DNA of 64,000 nucleotides from Sporosarcina sp. FSL K6-2383. GTDB lineage: Bacteria; Bacillota; Bacilli; Bacillales_A; Planococcaceae. Positions 8,523 to 18,114 of this stretch are shown here, in pieces. The DNA is taken from assembly GCF_038618305.1 (NCBI RefSeq), contig NZ_CP152017.1, positions 2,519,501-2,583,500 of the forward strand, given 5' to 3'. The stretch's first letter is position 1, and the number at the start of each line of letters is the position of its first letter. Position numbers and translations under genes: made by a program. The notes under the pieces were generated by a model. That model was not told the DNA's origin, made no database searches, and worked only from the letters and a program-made list of their open reading frames with translations.

Positions 8523-9797
8523 TTATACGTTCAATGTTGCTATTAATTTTGCAATTAGTTCTGTGAATGGCACTTTTTCTTGTGTGCTATCCATCATATT
8601 TTTCAATTGGACTACGCCTTCCGTCACTTCATCTTCTCCGATGATTATGACGTTTTTTGCGTCTAAGCGATCCGCAGATTTCATTTGCGCCTTCAGCTTC
8701 CGGTCCATATAATCCATATCTGCTCGGATACCCGCTGCTCTTAGTTCTCCCAATAGCTTGAAGCCTGGACGACGTGCGCTTTCACCAAGTGTAACGATGT
8801 AGACGTCTAGTGCTGGCTCTGCCTCAAACGACACGCCTTCAGCTGCCATCGCAAGCAACAAGCGCTCGATACTCATCGCAAAACCGATACCTGGTGCAGA
8901 AGGTCCACCAATTTCCTCCGCAAGCCCGTTATATCGTCCGCCGCCACATAGCGTCGTAATTGCTCCGAAGCCTTCCGAAGTACTCATAATTTCAAAAGCC
9001 GTGTGATTATAATAATCAAGACCACGCACAAGATTAGTATCCACTTCATACGCAATCCCTGCGTCATCTAAATAGCCTTTAACATCCGCAAAATAAGTCG
9101 CTGACGCTTCATTCAAATAATCCGCCAATGAAGGGGCTGAAGCGAGTAGGGGGTTGGCACTGTCAACTTTACAATCGAGAATGCGCAAAGGATTTTTTTC
9201 CAACCTCGACTGACAATCGCCGCAAAATTCACCGATATGTGGATTGAAGTGGTCAATAAGCGCCGCGCGATGTGCAACTCTGCACTCTGAGTCGCCAAGC
9301 GAGTTGATGACTAATTTCAGCTTCGTCAGTCCTACACGCTTATAGACATCGAGCGCTAATGCAATAACCTCTGCATCAATCGCAGGATCTGCACTACCAA
9401 TCGCCTCCGCACCAAACTGCACAAACTGGCGATAACGTCCCGCTTGTTGACGTTCGTAGCGGAACATCGGACCTGTATAAAACAGTTTGACAGGCTGGTC
9501 GGCATAACCGAACATTTTGTTCTCCACGAACGAACGGACAGTAGATGCTGTCCCTTCTGGTCGTAGCGTCATCGAACGATCGCCCTTATCTGTAAAAGTG
9601 TACATTTCTTTTTGCACAACATCCGTTGTCTCTCCTACAAGACGCTGAAACAATTCTGTTTGCTCGAAAATCGGTGTACGAATTTCTTTATAACGGTAAA
9701 CGTCACATACTTCATTGATAATTTTTTCGGCTCGCTGCCATTTCCATGTTTCAGACGGCAAAATATCTTGCGTTCCTTTTGGCACTTGAAATTTCAT
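8523..9797 (-). CDS. hisS: Histidyl-tRNA synthetase
   Basis: A class II synthetase that charges tRNA-His, 424 residues from the ATG at 9797. The N-terminus FQVPKGTQDILPSE, motif 2 (GPMFRYERQQAGRYRQF), the histidine-specific RGLDYYNHTAFEI and motif 3 (APGIGFAMSIERLLLAM) are all present, followed by the C-terminal anticodon-binding domain (DVYIVTLG onward). The start is chosen because AAGGGG lies 7 bases upstream; an in-frame ATG at 9815 has no such site. It is first in the hisS-aspS operon, with a T-box leader and a sigma-A promoter upstream. Confidence 0.96.
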   Translation of the reverse strand: MKFQVPKGTQDILPSETWKWQRAEKIINEVCDVYRYKEIRTPIFEQTELFQRLVGETTDVVQKEMYTFTDKGDRSMTLRPEGTASTVRSFVENKMFGYADQPVKLFYTGPMFRYERQQAGRYRQFVQFGAEAIGSADPAIDAEVIALALDVYKRVGLTKLKLVINSLGDSECRVAHRAALIDHFNPHIGEFCGDCQSRLEKNPLRILDCKVDSANPLLASAPSLADYLNEASATYFADVKGYLDDAGIAYEVDTNLVRGLDYYNHTAFEIMSTSEGFGAITTLCGGGRYNGLAEEIGGPSAPGIGFAMSIERLLLAMAAEGVSFEAEPALDVYIVTLGESARRPGFKLLGELRAAGIRADMDYMDRKLKAQMKSADRLDAKNVIIIGEDEVTEGVVQLKNMMDSTQEKVPFTELIAKLIATLNV

Positions 9798-9854
9798 ATC
9801 CATTCCCCTTCCCATTTAGGTGCTAATCAATGCATTATTCACCGGTCGTCACTA

Positions 9855-9897
9855 GTACATCCTGTACGTCAGAGGCTGTGGGCCAACAGGATGTTGG
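9855..9897. repeat. Pair of ACAGGAT-type hairpins, copy near hisS
   Basis: Two small hairpins sit between the T-box terminator and hisS. GTACATCCTGTAC (9855-9867) on the plus strand reads GTAC-AGGAT-GTAC on the minus strand. CCAACAGGATGTTGG (9883-9897) is on the plus strand. They share the AGGAT loop and ACAGGATGT core with hairpins at 25909-25951 and 54773-54814 but have different stems. Confidence 0.65.
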
Positions 9898-9916
9898 TTA
9901 CTTAGTGTAAGTTAGG

Positions 9917-10200
9917 AATACAAAAAAAGACTCCCATCCCTTGCCTATGCAAGGGACGAGAGCCTTTATAGCTTCCGCGGTTCCACCCAAATTGACGCCT
10001 CTAACTCGCGTCCACTTTAAACCCGGATAACGGCCGGTTCCGTCTGCACCTACTGAATGTCGATTGTTCAGCACAGAGCCTCGATGGTGTTGTTCATCAT
10101 ACACGTCTGTAGGGTGGATTGCAGCCACGTCCGCCCCTCTCTTGTCAGCCCGTTATACAATTACTTTCCACGTCATTAGCAAACATATTATCTCTTGATT
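9917..10200 (-). promoter_or_regulatory. T-box riboswitch leader of hisS-aspS
   Basis: The minus-strand leader carries the T-box antiterminator sequence GGGTGGAACCGCGG (9988-9975). It is followed by a terminator stem (9930-9962) and a seven-T run (9929-9923). Stem I contains the AGTA and AGAGAGG elements. At the specifier position the sequence is GAA-C-AAC-ACC, and CAC (His) overlaps it at 10089-10087. Uncharged tRNA binding to the T-box bulge would stabilise the antiterminator and allow transcription of both synthetase genes. T-box identity is clear; the specifier is discussed in the findings. Confidence 0.93.
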
Positions 10201-10207
10201 AATGTTT

Positions 10208-10236
10208 ATCTTAATGATTCCACAACAGCGTGTCAA
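10208..10236 (-). promoter_or_regulatory. Sigma-A promoter of the hisS-aspS T-box operon
   Basis: On the minus strand a consensus TTGACA (10236-10231) and TAAGAT (10213-10208) are spaced by 17 bp, just ahead of the T-box leader. Confidence 0.8.
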
Positions 10237-10303
10237 CCTTTTTCGATTAATTGTAGTTTTTTATCGAGAAAACTTCTACAATAGAGCATAGGGGGGTGAT
10301 ATT

Positions 10304-11845
10304 TTGTCGAAAACAAACAAATGCATCATTGTAGTCATACTTTTCTTGAGTGTATTTTACGCCACACCAACTACATACGCCGACGCAGATTCAGTCACCG
10401 TGGATACAGCATCACTCCATATTCGTTCTGGTCCTGGACTCACCTATAATGTCACTGGCTCACTGAAAAAAGGAGCGCAGATAGAAGTCCTGTCAACCTC
10501 TGGAGACTGGTTAGAAATTCAAAACGGCAATACCACAGGTTGGATTGCTTCTTGGCTAACGAAGTCTACTGATTTTACAGCCGGGAGTACTACGACAATC
10601 GTCTCACGTGTCAATCAATTAAACATTAGATCGGCTCCTGCTATCGGCTCTGCCGTATTAGGACGAATGTCCGCTGGGGATGAAGCGCTCATGACGAAAC
10701 AAGACGGTGAATGGGCTTCCATCTCATATAATGGCATAACAGGTTGGGTACATACAGATTATATTACACAGCTGGTCGAGCAAACGGTGACGCCGACTAC
10801 GCCGAAACCCATTGAACAACTCGCAGCTGCTGACTTGTTTACCGTTTCGGTAAACGCGCTCAATGTGCGCAAAAAAGCAGATTTATCTTCCAAACGAGTT
10901 GGACTTATTTCACGTGGTGAAACGTATAGTGTGGAAAAAGTCGAAGGCAATTGGATACAAATTAGTTTTGCGAATGATAAACTAGGCTGGGTCTATTCAT
11001 TCCATGGAATATTGTCTTCAAATGAGCCAAAGACCACAGACCAAACAGACTCTGGCACTGTTACCATTTTATCGAACGGAACGAATATCCGTGCTGGGGC
11101 AACGACTTCTTCAGAAATTGTCACCCGGGCTAATTCCGGTGAAAAGTTTACCATCGTCAAAAAGGAAGACGATTGGTATGAAATCGCCTTACCAGCTGGG
11201 GAGTCGGCTTTTATCGCCAAATGGGTGGTATCAACGGGTGATGAGTCTGTAACCGGAGAGACGATTACAGAACAAAAAACGGAACGGGTCACCGGTACGT
11301 TAAAAGGATTGACCATCGTCGTTGATGCGGGACATGGAGGTAATGATCGTGGAACGACTGGCGCACGGGGAACGGATGAGAAGGACATCACCTTACTTAC
11401 TTCCGAGCTTTTAGCAGCTAAATTGACAGCCGCTGGTGCAAATGTTGTCATGACGCGTGAAGCGGATACCTATGTATCTTTAAGAAAGCGAGTAGCCGTT
11501 AGTAGCCAAGTGAATGCAGATGCGTTCGTCAGTATCCATTACGATGCTAACCCCGACCCTAGCGTGGCAGGCTTCACGACCTATTACACACAACCACGTC
11601 AAAAAGCACTCGCCAGCTCGGTGAATAATGGGCTAGCTTCCTCGGTCAGTCTACGTAACCGCGGTGCACAGCCAGGAGATTTTCTCGTCCTACGTGAAAA
11701 TAGGCAGAATGCAATTTTAATAGAGCTTGGTTTTTTATCTAACGCAACTGAAGAACGGAAAATGACAACCGATATGTTCCGCGAGCAGGCAACGCATGGG
11801 ATTTATAAAGGGTTACTCAATTATTTCGATACGACTATTGAATAA
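10304..11845 (+). CDS. N-acetylmuramoyl-L-alanine amidase with four SH3b domains (YrvJ/LytH-like)
   Basis: A secreted peptidoglycan hydrolase of 513 residues. A signal peptide (about 1-27, ending TYADA) precedes four bacterial SH3 repeats (about 30-85, 95-155, 180-235 and 248-308; each with LHIRSGP/LNIRSAP/LNVRKKA/TNIRAGA) that bind wall. The C-terminal Amidase_3 zinc domain (about 335-510) has DAGHGGNDRG, the Glu of GTDEKD, SIHYDAN and IELGFLSN, matching the two His and Glu metal ligands and the catalytic Glu. It cleaves the MurNAc-L-Ala bond. The TTG start has GGGGGTGAT upstream. It is divergent from hisS and convergent with dtd; the same position in B. subtilis holds yrvJ. Confidence 0.92.
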   Translation: MSKTNKCIIVVILFLSVFYATPTTYADADSVTVDTASLHIRSGPGLTYNVTGSLKKGAQIEVLSTSGDWLEIQNGNTTGWIASWLTKSTDFTAGSTTTIVSRVNQLNIRSAPAIGSAVLGRMSAGDEALMTKQDGEWASISYNGITGWVHTDYITQLVEQTVTPTTPKPIEQLAAADLFTVSVNALNVRKKADLSSKRVGLISRGETYSVEKVEGNWIQISFANDKLGWVYSFHGILSSNEPKTTDQTDSGTVTILSNGTNIRAGATTSSEIVTRANSGEKFTIVKKEDDWYEIALPAGESAFIAKWVVSTGDESVTGETITEQKTERVTGTLKGLTIVVDAGHGGNDRGTTGARGTDEKDITLLTSELLAAKLTAAGANVVMTREADTYVSLRKRVAVSSQVNADAFVSIHYDANPDPSVAGFTTYYTQPRQKALASSVNNGLASSVSLRNRGAQPGDFLVLRENRQNAILIELGFLSNATEERKMTTDMFREQATHGIYKGLLNYFDTTIE

Positions 11846-11852
11846 AGCAAAC

Positions 11853-11884
11853 AAAACACCTTCCATAAATATGGAAGGTGTTTT
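11853..11884. terminator. Bidirectional terminator between the amidase gene and dtd
   Basis: A 14-bp perfect stem (11853-11866 with 11871-11884) flanked by A4 and T4 lies between the convergent genes. Confidence 0.87.
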
Positions 11885-11891
11885 CTGTCTA

Positions 11892-12332
11892 TCATTTCGA
11901 TTCGATTATAATTGTAACTGGGCCGTCGTTGATAAGCTCAACGTCCATCATAGCACCAAAAACACCGGTTTCAACATGCAACCCTTGTAGTTCTAGCTTA
12001 CGGTTGAATGCTTCCCATAGCGGCAATGCTTGCTCAGGTCTTGCTGCTTCTATAAAGCTCGGCCGACGCCCTTTTTTAACATCACCGTACAATGTAAACT
12101 GCGACACTGACAAAATAGCTCCACCTACTTCAAGGATAGAATGATTCATCTTTCCTTCCGCATCTTCCCACAATCGAAGACCTGCAATTTTCTGCGCGAT
12201 ATAGGCAGCGTCTTCTTCGGTATCATCGTGGGTAATGCCGACAAGTAAAACATAGCCCTTGTCAATCGAGCCCGTCACTTCCCCTTCCACTCGTACAGTA
12301 GCCGGACCCGATCTTTGCAGCACAACCTTCAT
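11892..12332 (-). CDS. dtd: D-aminoacyl-tRNA deacylase
   Basis: A homodimeric proofreading enzyme that releases D-amino acids (and Gly mischarged on tRNA-Ala) from tRNA. The 146-residue protein has the family N-terminus MKVVLQRSG, the SQFTLYG motif that supplies active-site residues, and the Gly-cisPro-type segment [10 protein letters not shown]. The start is ATG 12332 because the GGAG site lies 9 bases upstream; the in-frame ATG at 12341 overlaps the ribosome site. It lies 17 bp after rel, so they are probably co-transcribed. Confidence 0.95.
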   Translation of the reverse strand: MKVVLQRSGPATVRVEGEVTGSIDKGYVLLVGITHDDTEEDAAYIAQKIAGLRLWEDAEGKMNHSILEVGGAILSVSQFTLYGDVKKGRRPSFIEAARPEQALPLWEAFNRKLELQGLHVETGVFGAMMDVELINDGPVTIIIESK

Positions 12333-12349
12333 CCGATCCATCTCCCTTA

Positions 12350-14548
12350 TCAGTTGATAACGCGTTGCACGGAGTAGATATCACGAATTTGTTTAATCCG
12401 ATCGACAATTCTATGCAAATGCGCAATATCCGTAATTTTAATCGTCATGTTAATACGTGCAATTTTATCGCGATCCGCTTTACCACTTACCGCTACCATT
12501 GGTGTTTTCGTATCTGCAACGACCATCATCACTTCGTTTAGCAAACCTTGTCTGTCAAACGCAGATACTTCAATATCAACCAAAAATTCTTTTTTAGAAT
12601 CTGCTGGTCCCAGCGCCCATTCAACATCAATAATCCGATCACTTTCCTCATCATCGGCCATAATATTAGGACAATCTAAACGATGGACTGAAACTCCACG
12701 CCCCTTCGTGATAAATCCGACAATCTCATCACCCGGTACTGGATTACAACATTTCGACAAACGAATGAGTAAGTTATCAATTCCTTTAACGATAACACCC
12801 GATTCGGTCATTTTATCAGACGGGGTAGCCTTCATATCCTTAACGATTTTGTCAATCGTATCCTGTTGTTCGCGTTCTTTGCGTAGTTTCTCCGCCATGC
12901 GATTAACGACCTGTTGAGCAGTAATACCATTAAATCCAACAGCTGCATACATGTCCTCTTCGGATGTGAAGCTAAATTTTTCAATAACCCGTTTAATGCC
13001 TTCGGGCGTCAGTGTTTCTTTTATATCGTATTCCTGTGCTTTAATTTCTTTTTCAATCATTTCGCGGCCTTTGACAACATTTTCTTCTCGTAGCTGCTTC
13101 TTGAAATACTGTCGAATTTTATTTTTCGCCTGAGAGGTGTGTGCAATTTTCAACCAGTCACGACTCGGTCCAAATGATTGCTTGGACGTCAAAATTTCAA
13201 TGATATCGCCCGTAAATAATTCAGCATCCAACGGCACCATCTTGCCATTCACTTTCGCACCGATTGTACGGTTTCCAACCTCAGAATGGACACGATAGGC
13301 AAAATCAATGGGAACAGAACCTGCTGGTAGCTCTATTACATCGCCGTCTGGAGTAAAGACGTAGACCATGTCCGAAAATAAATCGAACTTTAAGGACTCC
13401 ATAAATTCTTCGGCGTTGGAAGATTCATTTTGGATTTCTAGTATCTCTCTGAACCATGTCAATTTCGAATCAATATCACTTGGATTGGCCGTCAATGCTT
13501 TGCCTTCTTTATACGCCCAATGCGCGGCAACCCCGAACTCAGCAATTTTATGCATTTCCTCCGTTCGAATTTGCACTTCAAGTGGATCACCGGCTGGTCC
13601 TACAACTGTTGTATGCAAAGACTGATAAAGGTTCTGCTTTGGCATGGCAATATAATCCTTGAAGCGCCCTGGCATCGGCTTCCATAGCGTATGAATAATA
13701 CCAAGAACCGCATAACAATCTTTAATACTGGACACGATAATGCGCACAGCCAACAAATCATAGATTTCATTGAATTCTTTTTTCTGGATGACCATCTTAC
13801 GGTAAATCGAATACAGATGTTTCGGTCGACCTGAAAGATCAGCAGAAATTTCCATCTCTCCGATTTCGTTTTTAATTTGAAGCATGACATTTTCCAAATA
13901 ATTTTCGCGCTCTACACGTTTACGTTTCATCATATTGACAATCCGATAATACTGTTGCGGATTTAAATAACGTAGCGCAATATCCTCCAACTCCCATTTG
14001 ATGGCGGATATCCCAAGACGATGCGCAAGTGGTGCAAATATTTCGAGCGTTTCAGCTGCAACACGGCGCTGTTTTTCTTCTGACACATGTTTGAGCGTTC
14101 TCATATTATGAAGACGGTCTGCCAGTTTGATCAAAATCACTCGAATATCCTGCGCCATTGCCACAAACATTTTACGGTGGTTTTCCGCTTGTTTTTCTTC
14201 CTTCGATTTATACTTTAATTTTTCAAGTTTCGTTACACCATCGACAAGCATCGCGACTTCTTCACCAAAATCACGAATGATATCTTCTCTACTAATATCC
14301 GTATCTTCTACAACATCATGGAGGAATCCCGCTGCCACCGTCGAAGGGTCCATTTGTAATTCGGCTAGAATACCCGCAACTTGGACAGGATGAAGAATAT
14401 ATGCCTCACCTGAGCTCCTATACTGTCCCACATGTGCAGATTTCGCAGCCTCATATGCTTTTTTGACGAATTCAACGTGTTCATCATTCATATAGGAGGC
14501 GACAACTGAAAATATTTCTTCTGCCGTCATGTCACGATTTTTCGCCAT
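12350..14548 (-). CDS. relA: Bifunctional (p)ppGpp synthetase/hydrolase Rel
   Basis: Long RSH enzyme of the stringent response, cytosolic and ribosome-associated; 732 residues, as usual for Firmicutes Rel. In order: HD hydrolase domain ([11 protein letters not shown] and [10 protein letters not shown]), synthetase domain ([31 protein letters not shown]), TGS domain ([17 protein letters not shown]), a zinc-finger/helical region ([15 protein letters not shown]) and a C-terminal ACT domain ([14 protein letters not shown]). Both catalytic halves look intact. I start at ATG 14548 ([11 protein letters not shown]) with AAAGGGG upstream; the reading frame runs further up but crosses a terminator and promoter. 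It probably has its own promoter and is followed by dtd. Confidence 0.96.
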   Translation of the reverse strand: MAKNRDMTAEEIFSVVASYMNDEHVEFVKKAYEAAKSAHVGQYRSSGEAYILHPVQVAGILAELQMDPSTVAAGFLHDVVEDTDISREDIIRDFGEEVAMLVDGVTKLEKLKYKSKEEKQAENHRKMFVAMAQDIRVILIKLADRLHNMRTLKHVSEEKQRRVAAETLEIFAPLAHRLGISAIKWELEDIALRYLNPQQYYRIVNMMKRKRVERENYLENVMLQIKNEIGEMEISADLSGRPKHLYSIYRKMVIQKKEFNEIYDLLAVRIIVSSIKDCYAVLGIIHTLWKPMPGRFKDYIAMPKQNLYQSLHTTVVGPAGDPLEVQIRTEEMHKIAEFGVAAHWAYKEGKALTANPSDIDSKLTWFREILEIQNESSNAEEFMESLKFDLFSDMVYVFTPDGDVIELPAGSVPIDFAYRVHSEVGNRTIGAKVNGKMVPLDAELFTGDIIEILTSKQSFGPSRDWLKIAHTSQAKNKIRQYFKKQLREENVVKGREMIEKEIKAQEYDIKETLTPEGIKRVIEKFSFTSEEDMYAAVGFNGITAQQVVNRMAEKLRKEREQQDTIDKIVKDMKATPSDKMTESGVIVKGIDNLLIRLSKCCNPVPGDEIVGFITKGRGVSVHRLDCPNIMADDEESDRIIDVEWALGPADSKKEFLVDIEVSAFDRQGLLNEVMMVVADTKTPMVAVSGKADRDKIARINMTIKITDIAHLHRIVDRIKQIRDIYSVQRVIN

Positions 14549-14593
14549 AATTTTTCCCCTTTCGACCTTATCCGCAAAATTGTTAGTATTTCT

Positions 14594-14623
14594 ATTGTAT
14601 GTATAAATGCATCCATATGTAAA
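14594..14623 (-). promoter_or_regulatory. Putative sigma-A promoter of rel
   Basis: On the minus strand TTTACA (14623-14618) and TACAAT (14599-14594) lie 18 bp apart, downstream of the apt terminator and upstream of the rel ribosome site. Confidence 0.6.
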
Positions 14624-14640
14624 GTCCTTATATTGGAAAA

Positions 14641-14668
14641 GTCCTTCGCTTGTCGTGCGAAGGACCTT
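14641..14668 (-). terminator. Terminator between apt and rel
   Basis: A 9-bp stem GTCCTTCGC/GCGAAGGAC (14641-14649 with 14657-14665) is flanked by A-rich sequence and, on the minus strand, followed by TTTT. Some readthrough into rel is possible. Confidence 0.75.
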
Positions 14669-14681
14669 TTTCACCTATAAT

Positions 14682-15194
14682 TTAGTATGTGATTAGCGAA
14701 CGCATATTGTAGTCTTGTAGCTTTTCACGACCATCTAAATAAGAAAGCTCGATGATAAATGCACAGCCTGCTACTACGCCGCCAAGCTTCTCAACAAGCT
14801 CAACAGTTGCACCCACCGTACCACCAGTTGCCAGTAAATCATCGACAATCAGCACGCGCTGACCTGGTTTGATAGCATCCTTGTGGATTGTCAATGTATC
14901 TTTACCGTATTCGAGATCGTATTCGACTTCAATCGTTTCCCTTGGCAATTTACCCGGTTTACGAACGGGAGCAAAGCCCACTTCTAGCGCATAAGCAACC
15001 GGACAGCCGATGATGAAACCGCGTGCCTCAGGACCTACGATAATATCCGTTCCTACTTCTTTAGCAAACTTCACAATTTCGTCTGTCGCATATTTATATG
15101 CTTGACCATTATCCATAATTGTTGAAATATCCTTAAAGCTAATGCCTTCCTTCGGATAATCCGGTACAATCGTGACGTATTCTTTCAAATCCAT
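14682..15194 (-). CDS. apt: Adenine phosphoribosyltransferase
   Basis: A purine salvage enzyme that converts adenine and PRPP to AMP and pyrophosphate. 170 residues, normal length. The type I PRTase PRPP loop [13 protein letters not shown] is intact, and the base-binding part has GPEARGFI and the flexible KPGKLP. The start codon overlaps the recJ stop (TAATG), so translation is probably coupled. The recJ-apt-rel order is typical of Bacillales and links purine salvage to (p)ppGpp metabolism. Confidence 0.96.
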   Translation of the reverse strand: MDLKEYVTIVPDYPKEGISFKDISTIMDNGQAYKYATDEIVKFAKEVGTDIIVGPEARGFIIGCPVAYALEVGFAPVRKPGKLPRETIEVEYDLEYGKDTLTIHKDAIKPGQRVLIVDDLLATGGTVGATVELVEKLGGVVAGCAFIIELSYLDGREKLQDYNMRSLITY

Positions 15195-17533
15195 TATTGT
15201 TCCTCCCCGTCGACAGTTCCATTCCTAATCAGATCGAACCATCGTTTCAATTCCATATATGGTGCATATAGCAATACTTTTTCAAGCTCCATCTGCAGCT
15301 CGCGTTCTTGATAGGACGGCGCTTCAGACAAATCTCGTTTACCAACAGTCTCGATTACAGAAACAAGACCATTTTCTATCTTAACAAATCCAAGCTCAGA
15401 AAACACCTTTGACATGAAATAAACTGTATCCTTTTTCCACGCCTTATGTGTCGTTAGTTGTTCCCCGTTCTTAGTCATATCAAATTCTTCACGTTTTTTC
15501 AAGAAGCTATAATACCAGCCGAACTGATCACGGCCCGGCAAACCATCAAAATACTTCGAATCAGCCGCATGGAAATGCGCATACACGCGTTGCGGATTGA
15601 CCGTCACAAATAGCTCCTCTAATTGTGTAGCATCATCTGGTATATCGAGCAACACCAGATGATCCGCTTCCCCTATTTGACTTTGTCCAACTAGATGAAT
15701 GGCAATACCTCGCAAGGAAGATTGAAAATGGTGAATGGTCTGCTCATGAAATGCAACAAACAATGTACCATCCGCAGGAATTGACGGGAGCCATCTCGAC
15801 GGTTCGCGCATTCCGCGCAAGTCAAATAACTGCCATTCATCAGACCGAATATCGCTGATTAATAGCTGTGGCTTTTTATTGCCATTCCATTCATTGACCT
15901 GCAAGTCTCCGACAACCGACACTTCAATCCCAGGCGTTAACTCATCCGCGAGATGCCCCAAACTGAAGCCAATCGCATCCAAGATGTGTTCGTCAGAAAC
16001 CAATTCCAATTTCATATGGTTTTTTGCCGCTCCAATTTTCCGGATAGTTGCAGCTGATACTTTTTCAAGTAAGTACAACGGCTTTTGAAAATCCATCCCA
16101 AAAGGTCGCAGTAACTCCAACGACTCCAAAGCACCCACATCAATTTCGTCAATCGACAATGGCACATCAATAATAAGTTCTGGTGATAGCATTTCGTTGG
16201 TCAACACTTGCTCTGCTTGCGCATTGAGATTGTCACGCAGAACATCCACATCTGCAAGTGCAAGTGACATCCCAGCAGCCATTTGGTGACCCCCAAAATG
16301 CGGTAAAATTTCTTTGTTTTTCGACAGCTCCGCAAACATATCAAAGCCCACAATACTTCTAGCAGATCCTTTCGCAATACCCTTCTCCGGATCAATCGAC
16401 AGCACAATCGTCGGACGATAATACTTCTCTGTAATGCGGGAGGCAACAATTCCAACAACGCCTGCATTCCAGCCCTCAGCTGCAATAACGAACACATAAG
16501 GAATCTGTTCTCCATATTTGCTGGTAATGAACTCTTCTGCTTCTTGACTAATCGCGGCTACAATGGCTTGTCTTTCTTTATTTAATGCATCTAAATCTTT
16601 CGCTAATAAAGTTGCAAGTACCGTATCTTCCGTTTTTAGCAGATGAACTGCAGGCGCAGCATCCCCAAGACGTCCTGCCGCATTCAGTCGCGGTCCAATC
16701 ATGAATCCGATTGACTCCTCCGATAACTGGGCTTGCTCAGTGCCAGCGATGCGTGCAAGCGCTTGTATCGCCGGACGCTTCGACACTCGCATCTGTTTAA
16801 TGCCTTCTTTGACAAAATAACGATTCTCTCCACGTAATGACACAAGATCCGCAACTGTTCCGATGGCCACAAGCTCAATTAAATCTTGTGGCACTTCATC
16901 AAGCAACGCACACGCGAGTTTAAATGCCACACCTACACCAGCGAGATCACCAAAGGGATACGCACCATCCGGGTGGCGCGGATGAATAATAACGTCAGCT
17001 GGCGGCATCACACTGCCTATCTCATGATGGTCTGTGACGATGACGTCGAGTCCAAGTGTCTTGGCATAAGCAATTTCATCAATGCCAGAAATACCGTTAT
17101 CAACTGTCACAATAAGTGATACACCTTGTTCGTACAACCCAAGAAATAGCTCCTTATTTGGCCCATAGCCATGTGTGAAACGATTTGGAATAGAGAACAG
17201 GACATCTGCCCCCATGCGCTCAAGCGCCGTCATTAAAACCGTAACACTCGTGACACCGTCTCCATCGTAATCGCCATAGACAGCAATTTTTTTATTATTA
17301 GAAATGGCTAGCTTAATGAGTTCGACCGCCTTATTCATTTCATAAAGTAAGTATGGGTCATGCATAGATGATACATCCATATGTAATAAAGCTTTCGCTT
17401 CGACTGGATTGGTTATTCCTCTTGAAGCAAGAATTTTCGCTTGGACAGATGACAGCCCGAGCTCCGCTGTCAATACGCTTACCACTTGCTCATCCGGTCG
17501 TTCCACTGTCCATCTTTTCATTGATTCGATCAA
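15194..17533 (-). CDS. recJ: Single-stranded-DNA-specific exonuclease RecJ
   Basis: A 5'-3' ssDNA exonuclease used in recombination and mismatch or base-excision repair. 779 residues. DHH phosphoesterase motifs are present: [28 protein letters not shown], then the DHHA1 domain with [10 protein letters not shown], an OB-fold and a C-terminal Firmicutes extension. The TTG at 17533 lies very close to AAAGG; ATG at 17521 ([11 protein letters not shown]) is a good alternative. It overlaps apt by one base. A -10-like TATAAT (17561-17556) sits upstream, just past the terminator of the LapA-like gene. Confidence 0.95.
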   Translation of the reverse strand: MIESMKRWTVERPDEQVVSVLTAELGLSSVQAKILASRGITNPVEAKALLHMDVSSMHDPYLLYEMNKAVELIKLAISNNKKIAVYGDYDGDGVTSVTVLMTALERMGADVLFSIPNRFTHGYGPNKELFLGLYEQGVSLIVTVDNGISGIDEIAYAKTLGLDVIVTDHHEIGSVMPPADVIIHPRHPDGAYPFGDLAGVGVAFKLACALLDEVPQDLIELVAIGTVADLVSLRGENRYFVKEGIKQMRVSKRPAIQALARIAGTEQAQLSEESIGFMIGPRLNAAGRLGDAAPAVHLLKTEDTVLATLLAKDLDALNKERQAIVAAISQEAEEFITSKYGEQIPYVFVIAAEGWNAGVVGIVASRITEKYYRPTIVLSIDPEKGIAKGSARSIVGFDMFAELSKNKEILPHFGGHQMAAGMSLALADVDVLRDNLNAQAEQVLTNEMLSPELIIDVPLSIDEIDVGALESLELLRPFGMDFQKPLYLLEKVSAATIRKIGAAKNHMKLELVSDEHILDAIGFSLGHLADELTPGIEVSVVGDLQVNEWNGNKKPQLLISDIRSDEWQLFDLRGMREPSRWLPSIPADGTLFVAFHEQTIHHFQSSLRGIAIHLVGQSQIGEADHLVLLDIPDDATQLEELFVTVNPQRVYAHFHAADSKYFDGLPGRDQFGWYYSFLKKREEFDMTKNGEQLTTHKAWKKDTVYFMSKVFSELGFVKIENGLVSVIETVGKRDLSEAPSYQERELQMELEKVLLYAPYMELKRWFDLIRNGTVDGEEQ

Positions 17534-17576
17534 AACCTTTCACATCCTCTGATTCATTATAACGGATGCGCGAGGC

Positions 17577-17619
17577 ATAAAAAAGCACCTTCTCTGATAA
17601 TCATTCCAGAAAGGTGCTT
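17577..17619 (-). terminator. Terminator downstream of the LapA-like gene
   Basis: AAGCACCTT (17583-17591) pairs with AAGGTGCTT (17611-17619) and the minus strand continues into a T6 run. Confidence 0.75.
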
Positions 17620-17625
17620 ATCCCA

Positions 17626-17973
17626 TCAATCAGTGAGTGGCTCACTAACCTTTTCTAATTCTAAAATAGGAAGAGTAGAATGCTTTTGTAGCTCAGCAAT
17701 TTCATTTTGCTGCGCTGCAATGGTCTGCTCTTTTAGCGTGATTTCCTTCTGCAATTCTTTTACACGATGATTGGACTGAACGGCGCGAAACATGGCAACA
17801 AAACCGCTTACCGCCGCCCCAAGTAGAGCTGAAAATAAGATGACAAGAACGAGTGGTAACTCAGCTGCACCAAAAATATAATTCACTTGTACAGCCTCAA
17901 TGTTGAAAATAGCAAAAAGAGCAATAATAATTGCAAATAATAGTCCTAACAGTAAATTCCATTGAAACTTCAT
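17626..17973 (-). CDS. LapA/DUF1049 family membrane protein (YrvD-like)
   Basis: A 115-residue membrane protein with two transmembrane helices (about 8-28 and 40-63) and a C-terminal cytoplasmic coiled coil (KELQKEITLKEQTIAAQQNE). This is the layout of the LapA domain family (lipopolysaccharide assembly protein A in Gram-negatives). The function in Gram-positives is unknown. Start ATG 17973 follows AGGGGG by 6 bases. It occupies the position of B. subtilis yrvD between secDF and recJ and ends in its own terminator. Confidence 0.82.
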   Translation of the reverse strand: MKFQWNLLLGLLFAIIIALFAIFNIEAVQVNYIFGAAELPLVLVILFSALLGAAVSGFVAMFRAVQSNHRVKELQKEITLKEQTIAAQQNEIAELQKHSTLPILELEKVSEPLTD

Positions 17974-18021
17974 AAACATCCCCCTCATTAATTATCATAT
18001 TATCAAATACGTCTCGGCGTA

Positions 18022-18055
18022 ATTTGAATCAGCAAATGTATTTGCTGATTCAAAT
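18022..18055. repeat. Long perfect inverted repeat downstream of secDF
   Basis: A 16-bp perfect palindromic stem with a 2-nt centre (18022-18037 with 18040-18055) lies between the secDF terminator and the LapA-like gene. The adjoining 18007-18024 resembles a decayed arm of the TTACGCC/GGCGTAA palindrome seen at 20476 and 54724. Confidence 0.6.
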
Positions 18056-18098
18056 GAAAAATGGAACAGAATATACTGTAGAGTATACCCTGTTCCAT
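18056..18098 (-). terminator. Terminator of secDF
   Basis: ATGGAACAG (18061-18069) pairs with CTGTTCCAT (18090-18098), with a second inner stem TATACT/AGTATA. On the minus strand T5 follows. Confidence 0.85.
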
Positions 18099-18114
18099 GA
18101 AATTGTGAAACCTC

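Noticed and set aside
10993..11451. 152-codon minus-strand frame inside the amidase gene
   Set aside because: Shadow of the Ser/Thr/Val-rich SH3b coding sequence; no motifs or ribosome site.
14549..14674. Extension of rel upstream of ATG 14548
   Set aside because: Crosses the apt terminator and the rel promoter; no similarity to Rel proteins.
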